Source: Gemmatimonadota bacterium
GTDB lineage: Bacteria; Gemmatimonadota; Gemmatimonadetes; Gemmatimonadales; Gemmatimonadaceae
Assembly: GCA_947462095.1 (NCBI GenBank)
Contig: CANHNQ010000022.1
Coordinates: 1-35,203, forward strand
Length of the DNA stretch: 35,203 bases
Direction: 5' to 3'
This document shows, piece after piece, positions 33,137 to 35,203 of this stretch. The notes under the pieces are model-generated. The model was not told where the DNA came from, made no database searches, and saw only the letters and a list, made by a program, of their open reading frames with translations. Each line of letters begins with the position of its first letter. Positions within the stretch are counted from its first letter, which is position 1. A program made the position numbers and the translations under genes.

Positions 33137-34330
33137 TCACTCGCCGGACGCCACCGCCGGGAGACCACTCGCACCAGCGTGCAACGGCAAGAGAATCACG
33201 AACGCGGCGCCGCCTTCACGCGCGCGTTGCACCCAGATCGTGCCGCCCAGATTCTCGATCGTGCTCGCCACGATCGCGAGCCCGAGCCCGGTGCCCTTCC
33301 CCGGCTGCTTCGTTGAGAAGAACGGCTCGAAGATGCGCTCCTCGTCCTCGGGGGCCACGCCGGTACCCGAGTCGGCCATGACGACCTGCAAGAAGCGCCG
33401 CGGCGACTCGGGACGGGATAGCCATACCAGTGCCCGCTTACTTGGGCGATGTGTCCAACGCTGGGGCGTCGGGTCCGTCCGGCGCTTGTCGATCGCCTCC
33501 GTGAACGAGTCCGCGTCATTGATGCGGGTACTGATCACGACATCACCCTCCCGATCCATGGCGTCGACCGCGTTCAGCAGCAGGTTCACGAACACCTGCT
33601 CAAGATCGTGGCGTTCGGCATACACCATCCCATCCGGCGCCTCGAGACCACGCGTCACCCGAAAGCGGCGGACGATGCCTTGATCGTCCAGCAGGCGCAC
33701 CACATCGTCGATGACCTCATCGACCACGATGGGCTTCGGCGTGAGACGTCTAGGGCGCGCGTAATCCAAAAGTCCCCGCATGATGCGGTCGATGCGCGTG
33801 ATTTCCCGTTCGAGGGCATCGAGCGGTTCCGTCGTTCCCGGTACCTCGGCCGTGCGCATGCGCAGCACGTACGCGTAGTTCGCGATCGCCGATACCGGAT
33901 TGCCGATCTCGTGCGAGATGCCGGCGGCAATCCGTCCCATAGTCGCCAGCTTCTCGACACGCATGCGCGACTGCGTGGCGGCGAGCATCTGCTCGGTCAT
34001 TCGGTTGATGCTGGCGGCCAGCTGCGCGAACTCGTGAGTCTGCCCGGCCTGCAGCCGACGGCTGTTGTCACCACCGGCAATCGACTCCGCCGCCTCGACG
34101 CACTGCGCCAGGGGGACCTCGACCAATTCCACCACTTGTCGTCGCAACACGCTCACAAAGACGATCGACACGAGGACCACCAGCAGCGCGACCAGTGGCC
34201 ACCGGAGGAGCGGCGGCAGGTGCTCCGTGACCCACATAGTCAGGATGATCGCCGCCAGCGCCCCCCCGCTGGTAAGGACGAGCACCTGCTTGAGTCGTTG
34301 GTGGATGCGGGGCGTCGGGGTGGTAAGCAC
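33137..34330 (-). CDS. Membrane sensor histidine kinase, PilS/NtrB-like
   Basis: The protein has 397 residues. Two membrane helices (about 17-37 and 41-61) are followed by a HAMP-like linker (about 62-120), a HisKA domain with the phospho-acceptor His140 in GISHEIGNPVSAI, and an ATPase domain with NLLLNAVDAM (Asn253), DSGTG (320-324), FEPFFSTK and GKGTGLGL (344-351). About 40 extra residues lie between the N and G1 boxes. There is almost no periplasmic loop, so it probably senses within the membrane. The HEIGNP type pairs with NtrC-family regulators. Its place between pilA and minor pilin genes suggests PilS. No response regulator is adjacent within the window. Start is GTG at 34330. Confidence 0.88.
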   Translation of the reverse strand: MLTTPTPRIHQRLKQVLVLTSGGALAAIILTMWVTEHLPPLLRWPLVALLVVLVSIVFVSVLRRQVVELVEVPLAQCVEAAESIAGGDNSRRLQAGQTHEFAQLAASINRMTEQMLAATQSRMRVEKLATMGRIAAGISHEIGNPVSAIANYAYVLRMRTAEVPGTTEPLDALEREITRIDRIMRGLLDYARPRRLTPKPIVVDEVIDDVVRLLDDQGIVRRFRVTRGLEAPDGMVYAERHDLEQVFVNLLLNAVDAMDREGDVVISTRINDADSFTEAIDKRRTDPTPQRWTHRPSKRALVWLSRPESPRRFLQVVMADSGTGVAPEDEERIFEPFFSTKQPGKGTGLGLAIVASTIENLGGTIWVQRAREGGAAFVILLPLHAGASGLPAVASGE

Positions 34331-34403
34331 CTGCGGAGGATGCGCGTCGGGGGCTCGTGTGGCAACTGGCGCCGGCCAGAACGCGGCTCGCCGGAAACGA
34401 AAA

Positions 34404-34433
34404 CGAGGGGCCGAGCGTGTGCCCGGCCCCTCG
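34404..34433 (-). terminator. Intrinsic terminator of pilA
   Basis: CGAGGGGCCG (34404-34413) and CGGCCCCTCG (34424-34433) form a 10-bp stem with a ten-base loop. On the minus strand TTTTCGTTT follows. It lies about 33 bases after the pilA stop and isolates pilA from the kinase gene. Confidence 0.85.
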
Positions 34434-34466
34434 AGTGATCGCGCGGTCCTCAGCGCGGCATGCGCT

Positions 34467-34841
34467 TTACTTGCAGGTCGCGCCGCCAGGCTGGCCTTCG
34501 GAGAGACCGCTCGGCGTGCTCGTCCCCGTGCCGATCGAGCAGGTCGCGCCCGTCACGTTCGTATGCGTGGCCGTGGCCGACCAGCCGGTCGTGGTGCCCG
34601 TGAAGGTCAGCGCGACGCCCGCCGAACCCGCGGGCGTGGTGAAGCCGACGTAGGTGTTGTTGTCCGAGAAAAACGCCTCGGCCGACGACACCAGGTTCTT
34701 GAGGTCTGACTTCATGGCCGTCACATACGCCTTGCGCTTCGTCTCGGCAAACTTCGGGATCGCGATCGCGGCCAGGATACCAATGATGACGACGACGATC
34801 AGAAGTTCAATGAGGGTAAAACCCTTGCGCGTGCGCTGCAT
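34467..34841 (-). CDS. pilA: Type IV pilin major subunit, PilA-like
   Basis: The protein has 124 residues. A short basic leader MQRTRKG is followed by FTLIELLIVVVIIGILAAIA with Glu at mature position 5, the classic prepilin signal. Residues 30-60 continue the helix and residues 64-124 form a small Thr/Gly-rich head with Cys101 and Cys123, a likely disulfide loop. The AAGGAG ribosome-binding site lies at 34854-34849. A sigma54-type promoter is seen upstream and a terminator downstream, so it is probably a monocistronic, highly expressed gene. The last six codons encode GGATCK, as does the neighbouring partial gene. Confidence 0.95.
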   Translation of the reverse strand: MQRTRKGFTLIELLIVVVIIGILAAIAIPKFAETKRKAYVTAMKSDLKNLVSSAEAFFSDNNTYVGFTTPAGSAGVALTFTGTTTGWSATATHTNVTGATCSIGTGTSTPSGLSEGQPGGATCK

Positions 34842-34903
34842 GAGACGGCTCCTTGGATTTAGTTCGAACGAGCATCGGCGCCCGTGTCGTTACTATCTCG
34901 TTT

Positions 34904-34919
34904 GGCAACTGGCGTACCA
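34904..34919 (-). promoter_or_regulatory. Sigma54-type (-24/-12) promoter of pilA
   Basis: On the minus strand the sequence reads TGGTACGCCAGTTGCC, matching the TGGCACG-N4-TTGC consensus except for one base in the first block. GG and GC are separated by exactly ten bases as required. Transcription would start near 34893, about 50 bases before the pilA ATG. Sigma54 promoters for pilA are well known in Pseudomonas, Myxococcus and Geobacter. Confidence 0.75.
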
Positions 34920-35098
34920 CGAGGCATACAAACTCCAAGTCGTTGATTTTGAACGCTTTTCGTGTCCACCATGACGCGTGGAGCGGACCGCCAGCGTTTC
35001 ATTTCGCCAGACAACCTGCAATGTGCGAGACATTCGCATCCGTCGGCGCCGCGACGACGGCCACGACGACGGCACGACCACGGCACCAGCAACGGCAA
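34920..35098. other. Upstream region of pilA without a gene
   Basis: No coding region is supported between the sigma54 site and the palindrome near 35100. Activator-binding sites for the pilA promoter should lie here; I see no clear repeated motif. Confidence 0.4.
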
Positions 35099-35124
35099 AG
35101 GGGTCGAGCACGTGCTCGACCCCT
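35099..35124 (-). terminator. Perfect 26-base palindrome, probable terminator of the second pilin gene
   Basis: Bases 35099-35124 form a perfect palindrome (AGGGGTCGAGCAC and its complement) with no loop as written. It lies about 56 bases after the stop of the partial pilin on the minus strand and ends in a short TTT. A hairpin would need to open its centre. It may also bind a dimeric protein. Confidence 0.55.
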
Positions 35125-35180
35125 CCCCCCCATCAGGTAGCCCTACACGAGGCGGAGCAGCACTCCGCCATCGTGCGACA

Positions 35181-35203
35181 TTACTTGCAGGTCGCGCCGC
35201 CCG
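35181..35203 (-). CDS. 3' end of a second type IV pilin gene (cut by window edge)
   Basis: The last codons on the minus strand encode GGATCK followed by TAA. The nucleotide sequence of this end matches the end of pilA over about 20 bases, including the codons for the C-terminal Cys. With a terminator-like palindrome downstream and the same strand, this is most likely a tandem pilin paralogue whose body lies right of the window. Confidence 0.7.

Overview
The window looks like a chromosomal segment of a high-GC, Gram-negative bacterium. The evidence is a secretin (PilQ), an outer-membrane DUF5916-type barrel, a lipoprotein and type IV pilus genes. The gene mix and order (topA, trmFO, xerC, hslV, hslU near aroC/aroK, smg and pilMNOPQ) fits Gemmatimonadota best, but that assignment is inference from content, not from a marker gene.

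Layout. Bases 1-3660 are visibly lower in GC. They hold the 3' part of a large AAA-ATPase/TPR protein (+) that converges on, and overlaps, a membrane HD-GYP phosphodiesterase (-). A 23-codon ORF with a near-perfect Shine-Dalgarno lies just upstream of the HD-GYP gene. Bases 3864-9205 (-) carry an uncharacterised two-domain protein, a sigma54 activator with a degenerate receiver, gcvT, a Bcp-type peroxiredoxin and argF. Bases 9270-13642 carry hslU and hslV (both -), separated by a DUF5916 gene on the opposite strand. A PLP-dependent dehydratase (+) and a 553-base gap without a recognisable gene follow.

Bases 15183-30505 form one long minus-strand series. Reading 5' to 3' it is pilM-N-O-P-Q, a large Ig-like/propeller-like lipoprotein, aroC, aroK, smg (DUF494), topA, trmFO and xerC. 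Many junctions are 4-base stop/start overlaps or gaps of a few bases. Bases 30728-35203 (-) hold three minor prepilin-like genes, a PilS-like histidine kinase, a major pilin gene and the last codons of a second pilin gene cut by the window edge.

How it works together. The right third encodes the type IV pilus alignment complex (PilMNOP), the secretin, minor pilins and pilin. A good sigma54 promoter match lies upstream of pilA. The nearby PilS-like kinase and the distant sigma54 activator suggest PilS/PilR-style control. topA-trmFO-xerC-hslV-hslU matches the order of the Bacillus cod region, here broken by two opposite-strand genes. The strongest candidates for something new are the short peptide ORF coupled to the HD-GYP gene, the split hslV/hslU, the structured pilM leader, the histone-like N-terminal tail on TopA, and the lipoprotein embedded in the pilus gene series.
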